DNA of 64,000 nt from an uncultured Lachnospiraceae bacterium. Lineage in GTDB: Bacteria; Bacillota; Clostridia; Lachnospirales; Lachnospiraceae. This document shows positions 51,024-60,324 of this stretch, piece after piece; the first letter of the stretch is position 1; each line of letters opens with the position of its first letter. Under the pieces are notes generated by a model. The model saw nothing but the letters and a program-made list of their open reading frames with translations, did no database searches and was not told the origin of the DNA. The position numbers were made by a program, and so were the translations under genes. The DNA lies in the NCBI GenBank assembly GCA_900549665.1, contig URPH01000001.1, positions 186,001 to 250,000 on the forward strand, read 5' to 3'.

Positions 51024-51248
51024 TTTTTATTGATAAAAATAAACCGGAATCACCCTCTTTTTCCTTCTCTTTTCCTTGCTCATTTCCTGTCAGTAGTCCT
51101 ATTAGAAGATGCAAAAAACATTATATATAAGAGTTTCCCGGGTGCTCATTTTGTGTTACTATATTTACAGGATATCAAGGGCAGAATACCTTTTGTCCCT
51201 AATATCTTTTGTAAAAGGAATGTCATTGGAATAGAAAGGGGAATTGTT

Positions 51249-51992
51249 ATGTTAAAAAACAAAGTAGCTATCGTTACCGGAGGATCACGCGGAATCGGAT
51301 ATGCAGTTGTCAGAAAATTTCTTGAAAACGGAGCAAAGGTAATCCTGCTCAGCTCCAGACAGGAGACAGCGGATCATGCCGTAGCTTCGTTAAAATCCGA
51401 AAATCCGGACTGGGATGTGGCAGGTGCTTATCCGGATCTCATGGATGAAAAACAGGTAAAGGATTTTGTAAATACGATTGTTCACAAGTATGGCCGGATC
51501 GATATCCTCGTAAATAACGCCGGCATATCAGACAGCACACCTCTGGATAATTATACACTGGATACATTCCGCAAGGTTTTTGACCTCAATGTGAATGCTG
51601 TCATGAATATGATCATTCCCGTATCCGGGATCATGAAGGCTCAAAAAAGCGGTGTCATTCTTTCAACAAGCTCCATGGTCAGTATTTGCGGACAGCCGAG
51701 CGGCGTAGCCTATCCTGCAAGCAAGACCGCACTCAACGGGCTTACCTGGTCTCTTGCCAGAGAACTTGCACCCTTTGGGATTCGTGTCAATGCGGTAGCT
51801 CCCGGCATTACCCGGACCGATATGGTATCCGCACTGCCCGATTCGATCATAAAGCCTCTCATTCAAAGTATTCCTCTCCGCAGAATCGGAGAACCGGAAG
51901 ATGTCGCAAATGCGTTTTTATTTCTGGCAAGTGACATGGCAGCGTATATCACCGGTGAGATACTGTCTGTTGACGGAGCAATGAGATGTTAA
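51249..51992 (+). CDS. Short-chain dehydrogenase/reductase (FabG/BaiA-like)
   Basis: 247 residues, classical SDR: cofactor loop TGGSRGIG (10-17), LVNNAGIS, catalytic Ser in STSSMVS and YPASK (Tyr-Lys pair), then PGITRTDM and the C-terminal ITGEILSVDGA. AAAGGGG seven bases before the ATG sets the start; 73 open codons upstream are not used. By eye the DVAGAYPDL, KYGRIDILVNNAGI and YPASK regions recall bile-acid dehydrogenase BaiA as well as FabG; substrate cannot be set from sequence. It stands alone on the plus strand. Confidence 0.88.
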   Translation: MLKNKVAIVTGGSRGIGYAVVRKFLENGAKVILLSSRQETADHAVASLKSENPDWDVAGAYPDLMDEKQVKDFVNTIVHKYGRIDILVNNAGISDSTPLDNYTLDTFRKVFDLNVNAVMNMIIPVSGIMKAQKSGVILSTSSMVSICGQPSGVAYPASKTALNGLTWSLARELAPFGIRVNAVAPGITRTDMVSALPDSIIKPLIQSIPLRRIGEPEDVANAFLFLASDMAAYITGEILSVDGAMRC

Positions 51993-52016
51993 AAAGCTTC
52001 ATAAAATATCAAATAT

Positions 52017-52622
52017 CTATTTCTTCCTGTCAGGATACTTAATGAGATCATAGATGATTCCATACTCACCCAGATCTCTGATTCCCGCCAGTTCCATTCC
52101 TAAATGCATGTATTTATCGCATTTTGACCTGGCATCTGTATCCAGAACAACCGGCAGATTGTATTTGTTTCCTTCCTCAAAAGCAAGGTTCATCAGCTTT
52201 CGCATATTGCCCTGCCCCTGATATTCTTCCCGGACACATACAAGACCGACAAAGATACACGGTCTTTTTTCCTTGGCCATCCGGTCGCTTAAAGACGGAC
52301 CACCCTTGGACATTCCATTTAAAAGCCGGATAAGCTCTTTGAGATTCATGGACCGGAAAAAGCCTTTGACTAACTGCATGGCTGCTCCAAATCCCAGCTT
52401 ATCCTGTGGAAGCTTGTACGCGATAAAACCCTCCTTTTTTTCTCCGGTCGTATACAAGAAACCGCCCTTTAATGCCATCCTGACATAGCCTTCAATATAA
52501 ACAGCTGCGGCTTCTTTGCTCCGGTATGCAGAGACCAGACCGGTTTCATCGCCATAATCATAATATCCGAATGCATGTCCGATCTCTTTGATGATCTGCT
52601 CATCGAGTTGTTGTACTTTCAT
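52017..52622 (-). CDS. GNAT-family N-acetyltransferase
   Basis: 201 residues. Acetyl-CoA-binding motif A is VCVREEYQGQGNMRKLM (R/Q-x-x-G-x-G/N), followed by PVVLDTDARSKCDKYMHLGM, the usual position of the lone-helix motif B. Substrate unknown. Convergent with the SDR gene 24 bp away. A perfect GGTTAG/CTAACC hairpin lies in its leader (about 52643-52660), and an extended -10 (TGC-TATCAT) just before that. Confidence 0.8.
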   Translation of the reverse strand: MKVQQLDEQIIKEIGHAFGYYDYGDETGLVSAYRSKEAAAVYIEGYVRMALKGGFLYTTGEKKEGFIAYKLPQDKLGFGAAMQLVKGFFRSMNLKELIRLLNGMSKGGPSLSDRMAKEKRPCIFVGLVCVREEYQGQGNMRKLMNLAFEEGNKYNLPVVLDTDARSKCDKYMHLGMELAGIRDLGEYGIIYDLIKYPDRKK

Positions 52623-52717
52623 TTGTTTGATTTTCCTTGTTATGTATGGTTAGTTGTTTCTAACCTTGATGATAGCATACTTTTTGGGAAAAAGAAATAG
52701 AGCAAGTGAAAATGGTT

Positions 52718-53977
52718 TTAAATATAGCATTCATTAAATGCAGGCCGCATATATTCTATCTGACCACGTGAAAGACCATTCTCTTTTGCAAGTCTCTCCC
52801 AATTATCCCTCACAACTTTCTGTATTTCGCTCACTATCTTTTCCGCAACTTCCCTTTGTATACCAAAACGACTGGCCGTATTCACAGCTAATTCCATTGA
52901 TATATGATTATCTTCGTCATCTACAAGAAGTGACAGTTCATCGCCATAAGGAACCGGATTTACATCATACAAAGGTGACAGCTCCCAACCGTTTTTACCA
53001 AATATAAAGGCATGATTTCTAAGATGATCATCCGTATTGGTAACAGCCATATTAAATACAATTCTTTTCCATAATTCCAACAAATCTGCCTTGGGATTTG
53101 AGCTATATGCCTTAATAAACGAAACAATATCAAGGTAACTCGTCCCGTCTTCTGCCGAAGCACCATCTGTTTTCCCCAATAATGTCATTGCCGAAGCAAA
53201 ATGAATCCTTCTTTTTTCATCCCTGTCAAAACGCCTGACAAGAAATGTACTTCCATATTTTGAAAACTTTTCCAGCTTTGATTCCGGAACATTAAGACCA
53301 CACAATCCGGCCAGATCGTGAACGACTTTTTCCCAAGCTCCGGTATCGCTTTCATCATTTTTGGAAGGAAACTTTGCTATCCAAAGTCTTCCTTGCGTAT
53401 CTATTACTGTAGCCTTTGGTCGAGCTCCCCCCAATGATGAACCGGGCTTTATTAATTGGTTAATCCACTGATCCGTGATTCCGGTTTCATCGTTTTCATA
53501 ATTTCTGGCTGCTTCCTCCAACGTCCTAAGATATGCCCATGGTGGGACTCCATTTTCCTTATCATCAGAAAGAAATGGTCCATCGACATCAAGCTTAAAA
53601 CGGATTCCTCCCATTCTGGTCTCATCATATACCCCTAGAAGATAATCGCTGTCATATAATTTTCTTGGTTTTCTTCCCTCTTTTCCTGCAATAATCCGTT
53701 CTCTTTTATTCATAAGCACACGTCCCCACCTGTCAGGGGAAGCATCCGCAAATATTCCAAAAATATTTTTCCCGGTTGGAAACTGCCGTCCTGTGAATGG
53801 TTGCAGTTGTGGATCAAGACTAACCTTCATTTTGTTCCTGACAAGCCAGTCGGCATCATATTCAAAAGAATATGTCTCTCCACCTTTGATAACACCTACA
53901 TACAATCTTCCAATCAAGCACGGAACATCTTCGGAAAAATCATCATATACATATATGATTTTTTCATCCATTGCCAT
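52718..53977 (-). CDS. hipA: HipA-family serine/threonine kinase toxin
   Basis: 419 residues, full-length. Gly-rich GSSLGGARPKA with the autophosphorylated serine region, ATP-contact lysine in WIAKFPS, VRRFDRD, catalytic NTDDHLRNHAF and metal-binding LSPLYDVNP. The whole kinase core is intact. Known family members phosphorylate an aminoacyl-tRNA synthetase and induce dormancy; the target here is unknown. The start overlaps the hipB stop by one base (TAATG), with GGAGG eight bases upstream. Confidence 0.92.
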   Translation of the reverse strand: MAMDEKIIYVYDDFSEDVPCLIGRLYVGVIKGGETYSFEYDADWLVRNKMKVSLDPQLQPFTGRQFPTGKNIFGIFADASPDRWGRVLMNKRERIIAGKEGRKPRKLYDSDYLLGVYDETRMGGIRFKLDVDGPFLSDDKENGVPPWAYLRTLEEAARNYENDETGITDQWINQLIKPGSSLGGARPKATVIDTQGRLWIAKFPSKNDESDTGAWEKVVHDLAGLCGLNVPESKLEKFSKYGSTFLVRRFDRDEKRRIHFASAMTLLGKTDGASAEDGTSYLDIVSFIKAYSSNPKADLLELWKRIVFNMAVTNTDDHLRNHAFIFGKNGWELSPLYDVNPVPYGDELSLLVDDEDNHISMELAVNTASRFGIQREVAEKIVSEIQKVVRDNWERLAKENGLSRGQIEYMRPAFNECYI

Positions 53978-54297
53978 TAATTTTTCCTCCTTGTTGCACG
54001 TTTTCTTGTCATAAGATTAAGATCCTGCATCTGTCTGCCCATTTCATCGTCCTTTGCCACAAGAAGCATATCCTTGTCCATACCACCCAGTGCATGCAAA
54101 ACAGCAGCATAAATTCCAATAGCAACAGCTGGGCTCCCTGACTCAACCTTCCATAACGATGCTCTGCTGATGCCCGCACGCTCAGCTACCAATTCTGCTG
54201 ACAAATCCCTTCTTAATCTGGCCAATTTGATTTGCTCTCCCATTGTTTTTAATATGTCCTCTGTTGCTGGTAATATATTATAAGCTGCTTTTTTCAT
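53977..54297 (-). CDS. hipB: HipB-like XRE-family antitoxin
   Basis: 106 residues. Helix-turn-helix at about 20-75 with KLARLRRDLSAELVAERAGISRASLWKVESG. It should neutralise HipA and repress the operon. AAAGGAG precedes the ATG. The C-terminal end is basic (MTRKRATRRKN). The preceding promoter is bracketed by an inverted repeat. Confidence 0.9.
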   Translation of the reverse strand: MKKAAYNILPATEDILKTMGEQIKLARLRRDLSAELVAERAGISRASLWKVESGSPAVAIGIYAAVLHALGGMDKDMLLVAKDDEMGRQMQDLNLMTRKRATRRKN

Positions 54298-54312
54298 TTA
54301 TATACGCTCCTT

Positions 54313-54367
54313 TAATGTTTATTATTATATACATTATATTTATTTGTGTCAACAATAGTAAACATTA
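54313..54367 (-). promoter_or_regulatory. hipBA promoter bracketed by 9-bp operator arms
   Basis: Minus-strand -35 TTGACA (54347-54352), 17-bp spacer and -10 TATAAT (54324-54329), both consensus. Arms TAATGTTTA (54313-54321) and TAAACATTA (54359-54367) are perfect inverted repeats on either side, the likely HipB binding sites. Confidence 0.8.
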
Positions 54368-54417
54368 CATTAATTTTACACACTTTTAAATAATCATTTT
54401 CAAAATGGCACAAGAAA

Positions 54418-54444
54418 GGCGTCTCGATTTTACTTCGAAACGCC
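54418..54444 (-). terminator. Terminator of hemZ
   Basis: Stem GGCGT-CGA / TCG-ACGCC with small internal mismatch, followed by TTTCTT on the minus strand. Confidence 0.65.
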
Positions 54445-54460
54445 ATTAAGAATTTATCTC

Positions 54461-55960
54461 TCAATCTGCAAAAAGTTTCTGCTTCCGTTCAATCATCTCA
54501 TCAATCTTTTCCATATAAAGCTTGACATCTTTCACATTGTCGCACCGCTCGATCCTGCCGTTTCCATACACTCTCTTTGTCACGGTTCCGGCTCCGCAGG
54601 CTACGATGGTCTGCACCTCCTCCATGATCAGGATATTGTACACTCCATACTTACCGGGCTTGGCATATCCGACATTTTCAAAATTGCCGGACATATTTTT
54701 CTGGCGGTACAGATAATAAGGGTTCATGCCCATAGCCTTTGCACCGGCAGCTGCGATCTCCATGGTTTTATCTGTGTTGTTGAGACAGTCAACGCCATTT
54801 TCCTCGATCCAGGCACGCAGCTTGGAAGCGCGCTTGATGGCAAGCGAGTGTACGGTGAGCGAATCCGGATCCAGCTTCTTTATTTCCTCAATGGTATTGG
54901 CCACATCCGTTTCGTCCTCTCCGGGAAGTCCTAAGATGATATCCATATTGATATTGGCAAAGCCGATCCTTCTTGCAAGTGCATAGGCATCTTTGACCTG
55001 CTCCACGCTATGCTGTCTTCCGATCAGCTTTAAGGTCTCATCCTTCATAGTCTGCGGGTTGACGGAAATACGGTCAATCCTGTGATCATGCAGTACCTGC
55101 AGCTTTTCCTCTGTGATACTGTCCGCTCTTCCTGCCTCAACTGTAAATTCCAATAGATGCGACAGATCAAAATGCTCCTCCACAAAACCGATGAGTTCAT
55201 CCAGCTGCCTAGCAGAAAGTGTTGTCGGCGTGCCTCCGCCAATATAAACCGTATCCAGTGTCTTGTCCTTAAAAGCTTCTTTTACATATAAAAGTTCTTT
55301 TTTCAGGCATTCCATATAGTGTCCGACTTCTTTTTCAAATGCGCAGATGGGGTTGGAGGTAAACGAGCAGTACAGACATCTGGTCGGGCAAAACGGTATC
55401 CCAATGTACAGACTGTAACCCTCTTTGGTATGAAGAGGTGAAAGCAGCTCCCTTTCCCGGTGCGCAATATCCAGTGCCAGCTCTGTTTTTTCGTCAGATA
55501 CAAAATGATTGTCCTTCATAAAAGCACGGATATCATCATCTGTCTTTCCCTCATCCAGCATCGTCATGGCAATCTTGGTCGGACGTATTCCGGTCAGATT
55601 TCCCCACGGCAATACCTTCTGATGAATGTCACAAAGACTCAGATATAAAAACTGTTTGAATTTATTTTTATCTTCTTTTTCAAGTAAGCCATTGCTAACT
55701 TTAAAATCGTACGGTGCAACGGCTGTATAGCAATGTGTCAGCCCGTTTTTTTCATCTTCGTATACAAGCTGCGCCGGCTGTGATGTCAGGGACAGATAAA
55801 AAGTCACCGGCTGTGCATTGAGGATATGCTCCACCAGCCCTCCTTCACCTTTTTCGGTATCCGGTGAAAGCACCTTTACATTTTCTTCCGGATAAAATGC
55901 CTTGATCAATGAATGTATATCATATTCCAAATGTGGAACATCTACTTTTACTACCAACAT
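54461..55960 (-). CDS. hemZ: HemZ-type oxygen-independent coproporphyrinogen oxidase homologue
   Basis: 499 residues. HemZ-specific N-terminal half including LPWGNLTGIRPTKIA, then radical SAM domain with GIPFCPTRCLYCSF (CxxxCxxC), GGGTPTTLS and GLPGEDE. HemZ belongs to the HemN family; whether it oxidises coproporphyrinogen or inserts heme is debated for homologues, and no other heme gene is nearby. AGGAG eight bases before the ATG. Confidence 0.92.
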   Translation of the reverse strand: MLVVKVDVPHLEYDIHSLIKAFYPEENVKVLSPDTEKGEGGLVEHILNAQPVTFYLSLTSQPAQLVYEDEKNGLTHCYTAVAPYDFKVSNGLLEKEDKNKFKQFLYLSLCDIHQKVLPWGNLTGIRPTKIAMTMLDEGKTDDDIRAFMKDNHFVSDEKTELALDIAHRERELLSPLHTKEGYSLYIGIPFCPTRCLYCSFTSNPICAFEKEVGHYMECLKKELLYVKEAFKDKTLDTVYIGGGTPTTLSARQLDELIGFVEEHFDLSHLLEFTVEAGRADSITEEKLQVLHDHRIDRISVNPQTMKDETLKLIGRQHSVEQVKDAYALARRIGFANINMDIILGLPGEDETDVANTIEEIKKLDPDSLTVHSLAIKRASKLRAWIEENGVDCLNNTDKTMEIAAAGAKAMGMNPYYLYRQKNMSGNFENVGYAKPGKYGVYNILIMEEVQTIVACGAGTVTKRVYGNGRIERCDNVKDVKLYMEKIDEMIERKQKLFAD

Positions 55961-56129
55961 ACTGTACTCTCCTGCTGCCTGTCGGCTGCTTTTTTTCTAA
56001 TCTAAATTTTACGGTTGGTCATAACCGCTATAATTATAAAACTGCTTTTCATTCCAAAAACACCATGCTTATAAAACCAATTTCATCCCAGAACAACTTT
56101 GGGTTCAGCTCCACTGTCCTATCCGAAAT

Positions 56130-56753
56130 TTACACGCAGTAATTATTCTCCTTCTCATATCCGATCGTCGTCATACCGCCATGTCCGGGATACACCTTTG
56201 TATCATCGGGAAGCACAAACAGCTTTTCACGCACACTCCGGACGATCTCTGACATGGATCCCCCCGGAAAATCAGTCCGTCCGACCGATTCCTCAAACAG
56301 GGTATCCCCGGAAAGCAGAATACCGTCTTCTTTAAAATAAAAACAACATCCGCCCCTGGTATGTCCCGGTGTCGCAATGACCTCAAATGTCATTCCGGCT
56401 TCATGTATAATATCCCCATCCCTGAAAAATCCATCAGCCTCTACGGTAAACGATGCTCCGAAATCACTTGATAAATTATATGACGGATTTTCCAGCACTT
56501 CCTTTTCCACATCCAGAGCATATACCCTGGCACCGGAAAGTCTGCGCAGTTCATTACAGCCTCCGATATGGTCAAAATGCCCGTGTGTCAGATAAATGGC
56601 TGCCACCTTAAGTCCTGCCTCCGTCAGCTTATTATAAATATAATCGCCTCTGTCACCGGGATCAAAAAATATGACATCCTTACTGCCCTCCTCATAAACA
56701 AAATAACAGTTGGTCGCACAGGCGCTTAAAATAAATTTTCCAATCTTTAACAT
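56130..56753 (-). CDS. MBL-fold metallohydrolase (glyoxalase II-like)
   Basis: 207 residues. Dinuclear metal motif THGHFDHIGG, then GHTRGGCCFYF, SGDTLFEESVGRTDFPGG and VYPGHGGMTTIG. Matches the glyoxalase II-like YcbL group. Acts on thioesters or lactones; exact substrate unknown. A short gap separates it from hemZ (55961-56129, no feature seen). Located between hemZ and rel. Confidence 0.88.
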   Translation of the reverse strand: MLKIGKFILSACATNCYFVYEEGSKDVIFFDPGDRGDYIYNKLTEAGLKVAAIYLTHGHFDHIGGCNELRRLSGARVYALDVEKEVLENPSYNLSSDFGASFTVEADGFFRDGDIIHEAGMTFEVIATPGHTRGGCCFYFKEDGILLSGDTLFEESVGRTDFPGGSMSEIVRSVREKLFVLPDDTKVYPGHGGMTTIGYEKENNYCV

Positions 56754-56778
56754 GTTTTTTCTTCCTTCTTTAATTTCT

Positions 56779-56925
56779 ATAATCTATCTTTATACAATTC
56801 TTTTTTATACAATTCTTCTCTATACAATCTATCTCATTACAATCATTTATGCACAATTATTCTCTGTACAAATTCTTATCTATACGATCTTTCTTTATAC
56901 AACCATTTTTTACACAGCCAATTTT
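56779..56925. repeat. AT-rich degenerate tandem repeat, about 15-bp period
   Basis: About nine imperfect units of the form TATACAATTCTT(T/C)T between rel and the MBL gene. The minus strand repeats GAATTGTATA, so many -10-like hexamers arise. The plus frame is open across it, but a Tyr/Thr/Ile-only product is not a credible protein. Confidence 0.75.
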
Positions 56926-56942
56926 CCCACCACATACAACAA

Positions 56943-56965
56943 ACGGGGTGTTGCTATCACCCCGT
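56943..56965 (-). terminator. Hairpin over the rel stop codon
   Basis: ACGGGGTG / CACCCCGT, perfect 8-bp stem with a seven-base loop, overlapping the last codons of rel and followed by TTTGTTG on the minus strand. Likely the rel terminator. Confidence 0.65.
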
Positions 56966-59284
56966 CGTTCTTTCAATATCCATTACACTTTCAACATTTC
57001 TAAGCTTTTCAATCGTATGATTCAGTTCCTCACGGCTGCCAATGTAAAAGGATGCCGCCATAGTCGCAATTCCCTGCTTGCTCGTCTTGGTATTCATACT
57101 CATGATATCAATATTTTTTTCGGTAAGCGCTCTGGAAATATCTGCTAAAAGTCCATTCCTGTTGTGCGCATAGATCACGATCTCAGCCAGGTATTTGCTG
57201 CTTTCTTCGCTTCCCGCCTGCCATTCGGCATCGATCAGACGACCACGCTCAATCTCCGGAAGATTGATAATATTGACACAGTCTGTCCTGTGGATCGATA
57301 CACCTCGTCCTCTGGTAACAAAACCGATGATCTCATCTCCGGGTACCGGCGAACAGCACTTGGAAAAACGGACCGCCACATCATCTACACCTCTTACGAC
57401 AATGCCGCTCTGAGCCTTGCCCTTTGGAAGCATCATCTGATAAGCATCGCGTTTGGTCTCAATTTCCTTTAAGACCTCTGCATCCGTTATTTCCACCGGA
57501 TGATCCTTATCATACAGTTCTTTCATCTTGTTGGCAATCTGACCTTCTTTGAGTGCTCCGTGACCAATTGCAGCCAATACGGATTCCCAATCTTTAAAAC
57601 CGTATTTGCGCATCACAGCTTCCATATAATCGGGTCTTAACAGATTGACCGGATCCAGACTTCTGGATTTGCAGTATGATAAGAGCAGTTCCTTGCCTTT
57701 TACAATATTTTCATCTTTAAATTCATTTTTAAACCACTGGTTGATCTTATTTTTGGCCTGAGTGGATTTGACCAGCGAAAGCCAGTCGCGGCTGGGTCCC
57801 GGGGAATTGTTGCTTGTCACGACCTCGACCTTGTCACCGTTTTGCAGCACATAATCAAAATTGACAATATTGCCGTTGACCCTGGCTCCTACCATCTTAT
57901 TGCCGACAGCGGAATGAATGCTGTAAGCAAAATCAATTGGTGTAGAACCGGCCGGCAGGTTTTTGACATCTCCATTGGGAGTAAAGCAATATACATTGTC
58001 AGCGAACAGATCCAGATCGCTCTTTAAAAGCGTCATAAACTCTTTGTTGTCATCCGTATCTCTCTGCCATTCCAAAATCTGGCGCAGCCATGAAAGCTTT
58101 TCTTCCTCGCCTGAGGATATCTTTTTGCCATCGGAGGCCTCTTTGTATTTCCAGTGTGCTGCGATACCGTATTCAGCAGTACGGTGCATATCGTAGGTAC
58201 GAATCTGAATTTCAAAGGGCTGTCCGGCCGAGCCGATCAACGTCGTATGCAGCGACTGATACATATTGGCCTTTGGCATTGCAATATAATCCTTGAATCG
58301 TCCGGGAATGGGCTTGTAAATCTCATGAATGACACCAAGAGCCGCATAACAGTCCTTGACGGTATCCACAATAATACGGACCGCAAACAGATCATAAATC
58401 TGATCCAACGATTTATGCTGGTTTTTCATTTTTTTGTAAATACTGAAAAAGTGTTTGACACGACCGTCAATTTTGGCCTTGATACCGGCATTGGCGATGT
58501 GTTCACTGACTTCATCTACTATATTTTGTACATATTTTTCACGTTCACTACGACGAATGGCAATCTTGTCAACCAGATCATAATATACTTCCGGTTCCAG
58601 ATACTTGAGCGAAAGATCATCCAGCTCGACCTTGACCTTGGATATACCAAGCCTCTGTGCGATCGGTGAATAAATATCCAGCGTCTCACGCGCTTTTTCC
58701 TGCTGTTTTTCGGGAGTCATGTGATCAAGAGTACGCATATTGTGCAGTCTGTCGGCAAGCTTGATCAGGATAACACGGATATCCTTTGCCATGGCTAAAA
58801 ACATCTTTCTCAGATTTTCGGCCTGTAATTCCAGCTTGTCGCCATCATACTGCAGGCGGCTTAACTTTGTCACACCATCTACCAACAGGGCAACATCATC
58901 GCCAAACTGCTCTCTGATCTCTTCTGTCGTAAAAATCGTATCCTCAACGACATCATGTAAAAGACCGGCAGCAATCGTTTCCTTGTCCATTTCAAGATCC
59001 GCAAGGATAATCGCCACACAAAGAGGATGGATAATATAAGGCTCGCCGGATTTGCGCACCTGATTCCTATGGGCATCATCTGCAAGGCGGTATGCTTTTT
59101 CGATCAGACTGATATCATCACTGGGATGATATTTGCGCACACGCACGATCAGATCCTTGTAAAGCTCCTCCGGACTGGTATACTCCTCAATGGATTCAAT
59201 ACGTCCGTCATCCAGTACAAGCTCTGTTTTCCTTGCCTTTTTTTCATTGTTTAAAATGTGATCCTGCAGAATACTTTCAGCCAT
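56957..59284 (-). CDS. rel: Bifunctional (p)ppGpp synthetase/hydrolase Rel
   Basis: 775 residues, standard long RSH. Hydrolase HD domain (about 50-190) with AAGLLHDVVEDT, synthetase domain (about 245-355) with FKDYIAMPKANMYQSLHTT, TGS domain with FTPNGDVKNLPAGSTPIDFAY, and C-terminal ACT with AHNRNGLLADISRALTEKNID. Both active sites look intact. ATG at 59284 is preferred over an in-frame GTG at 59293 that sits too close to the GAGGAA site. Confidence 0.96.
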   Translation of the reverse strand: MAESILQDHILNNEKKARKTELVLDDGRIESIEEYTSPEELYKDLIVRVRKYHPSDDISLIEKAYRLADDAHRNQVRKSGEPYIIHPLCVAIILADLEMDKETIAAGLLHDVVEDTIFTTEEIREQFGDDVALLVDGVTKLSRLQYDGDKLELQAENLRKMFLAMAKDIRVILIKLADRLHNMRTLDHMTPEKQQEKARETLDIYSPIAQRLGISKVKVELDDLSLKYLEPEVYYDLVDKIAIRRSEREKYVQNIVDEVSEHIANAGIKAKIDGRVKHFFSIYKKMKNQHKSLDQIYDLFAVRIIVDTVKDCYAALGVIHEIYKPIPGRFKDYIAMPKANMYQSLHTTLIGSAGQPFEIQIRTYDMHRTAEYGIAAHWKYKEASDGKKISSGEEEKLSWLRQILEWQRDTDDNKEFMTLLKSDLDLFADNVYCFTPNGDVKNLPAGSTPIDFAYSIHSAVGNKMVGARVNGNIVNFDYVLQNGDKVEVVTSNNSPGPSRDWLSLVKSTQAKNKINQWFKNEFKDENIVKGKELLLSYCKSRSLDPVNLLRPDYMEAVMRKYGFKDWESVLAAIGHGALKEGQIANKMKELYDKDHPVEITDAEVLKEIETKRDAYQMMLPKGKAQSGIVVRGVDDVAVRFSKCCSPVPGDEIIGFVTRGRGVSIHRTDCVNIINLPEIERGRLIDAEWQAGSEESSKYLAEIVIYAHNRNGLLADISRALTEKNIDIMSMNTKTSKQGIATMAASFYIGSREELNHTIEKLRNVESVMDIERTTG

Positions 59285-59370
59285 AGTCTTCACTTCCTCG
59301 GTCAGTCTTACATTCGTTGTAAAAATAATTATAATGGTATTTTACATATTCGTCAATTTACGACGTGCGG

Positions 59371-60270
59371 CTATTGCGGCTTATATCCATCATTTTCAAA
59401 TGCTTCTTTGACATGGAAAGCAATTGCCACAGTTTTGGGACCTGCATTGGCTGCAACTGCGGCTCCGATCGGATAATAGCCTTCCGGTTCATATCCTGTA
59501 ATATCTTTCATCAGTTCTACGGTTGCTTTTACAGCCGACGGCTCATTGCCATAAATAATGCTGTATGGTGTACCGGGCTCCATATCGGCTATGGTAAGCT
59601 CTACCATTCGCGGAATGATTTTGACCTCTCCGCGTACCTTGGCTCCGGTTGTCAGCTGATTGTGATAGATTTTCATGATCGGCTTTAAATTCAGCCTGTC
59701 TCCCACAAATGCGGCTGCCGAAGGGATACGACCGCTTTTACCGGCATATTTTAATGTATACATTCCAAAATAGACCTTCCGCCTGGGAAGCTCGTAGGTC
59801 AGATAATCGAGGATCTCCTGAAGTGTTTTTCCGTTTTTCAACATTCGCGCTGCTTCTACAACCGGCTGTCCGTACTGTGCCGAATATCCCATGCCGTCAT
59901 AATTGTAAAAACGGATCTTACCCTGATATTCCGGATATTCCTCAAAAAACAGATCCTTTGCCATCAAGGAATTGGCAAACGTAGAGCTTCCCTGCGAATT
60001 GATCAGCACTAAGATCACATCCGTATATCCTGCCTTTGCCTGCTCTAAATAAAATTCCTGAAATTCATAAGGTGTGATCTGCGAAGTCTTTGGGATCTCA
60101 TCATGCTCCGTCATCAGCTCATAAAAGCCTTCCGGTGTAAAATCCTTGCGGCTTATATAAGATTTATCACCTATTACAACCGTAAACGGCAATATACGGA
60201 TTCCAAGTTCCTTTTCCACATCCTCCGGTATATCGCTTGCCGAGTCTGTAACAATCAAAATTTTCTGCAT
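59371..60270 (-). CDS. DegV family fatty-acid-binding protein
   Basis: 299 residues. N-terminal IVTDSASDIPEDVEKELGI is the DegV signature; KTSQITPYEFQEF holds the Ser/Thr that contacts the fatty-acid head group, and GSSTFANS and GKSGRIPSAAAFVG follow. DegV/FakB proteins present fatty acids to a kinase; specificity unknown. GGAGG precedes the ATG. The product lacks membrane segments. Confidence 0.93.
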   Translation of the reverse strand: MQKILIVTDSASDIPEDVEKELGIRILPFTVVIGDKSYISRKDFTPEGFYELMTEHDEIPKTSQITPYEFQEFYLEQAKAGYTDVILVLINSQGSSTFANSLMAKDLFFEEYPEYQGKIRFYNYDGMGYSAQYGQPVVEAARMLKNGKTLQEILDYLTYELPRRKVYFGMYTLKYAGKSGRIPSAAAFVGDRLNLKPIMKIYHNQLTTGAKVRGEVKIIPRMVELTIADMEPGTPYSIIYGNEPSAVKATVELMKDITGYEPEGYYPIGAAVAANAGPKTVAIAFHVKEAFENDGYKPQ

Positions 60271-60324
60271 CTGCTGCCTCCTGCTTTTTTATAAAGTCCG
60301 TCTGCATTTTCTACTCTTTTTTGC

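Noticed and set aside
56710..57003. 97-codon plus-strand frame with repeated Tyr/Thr/Ile
   Set aside because: It is produced by the AT-rich tandem repeat; no Shine-Dalgarno and overlaps two minus-strand genes.
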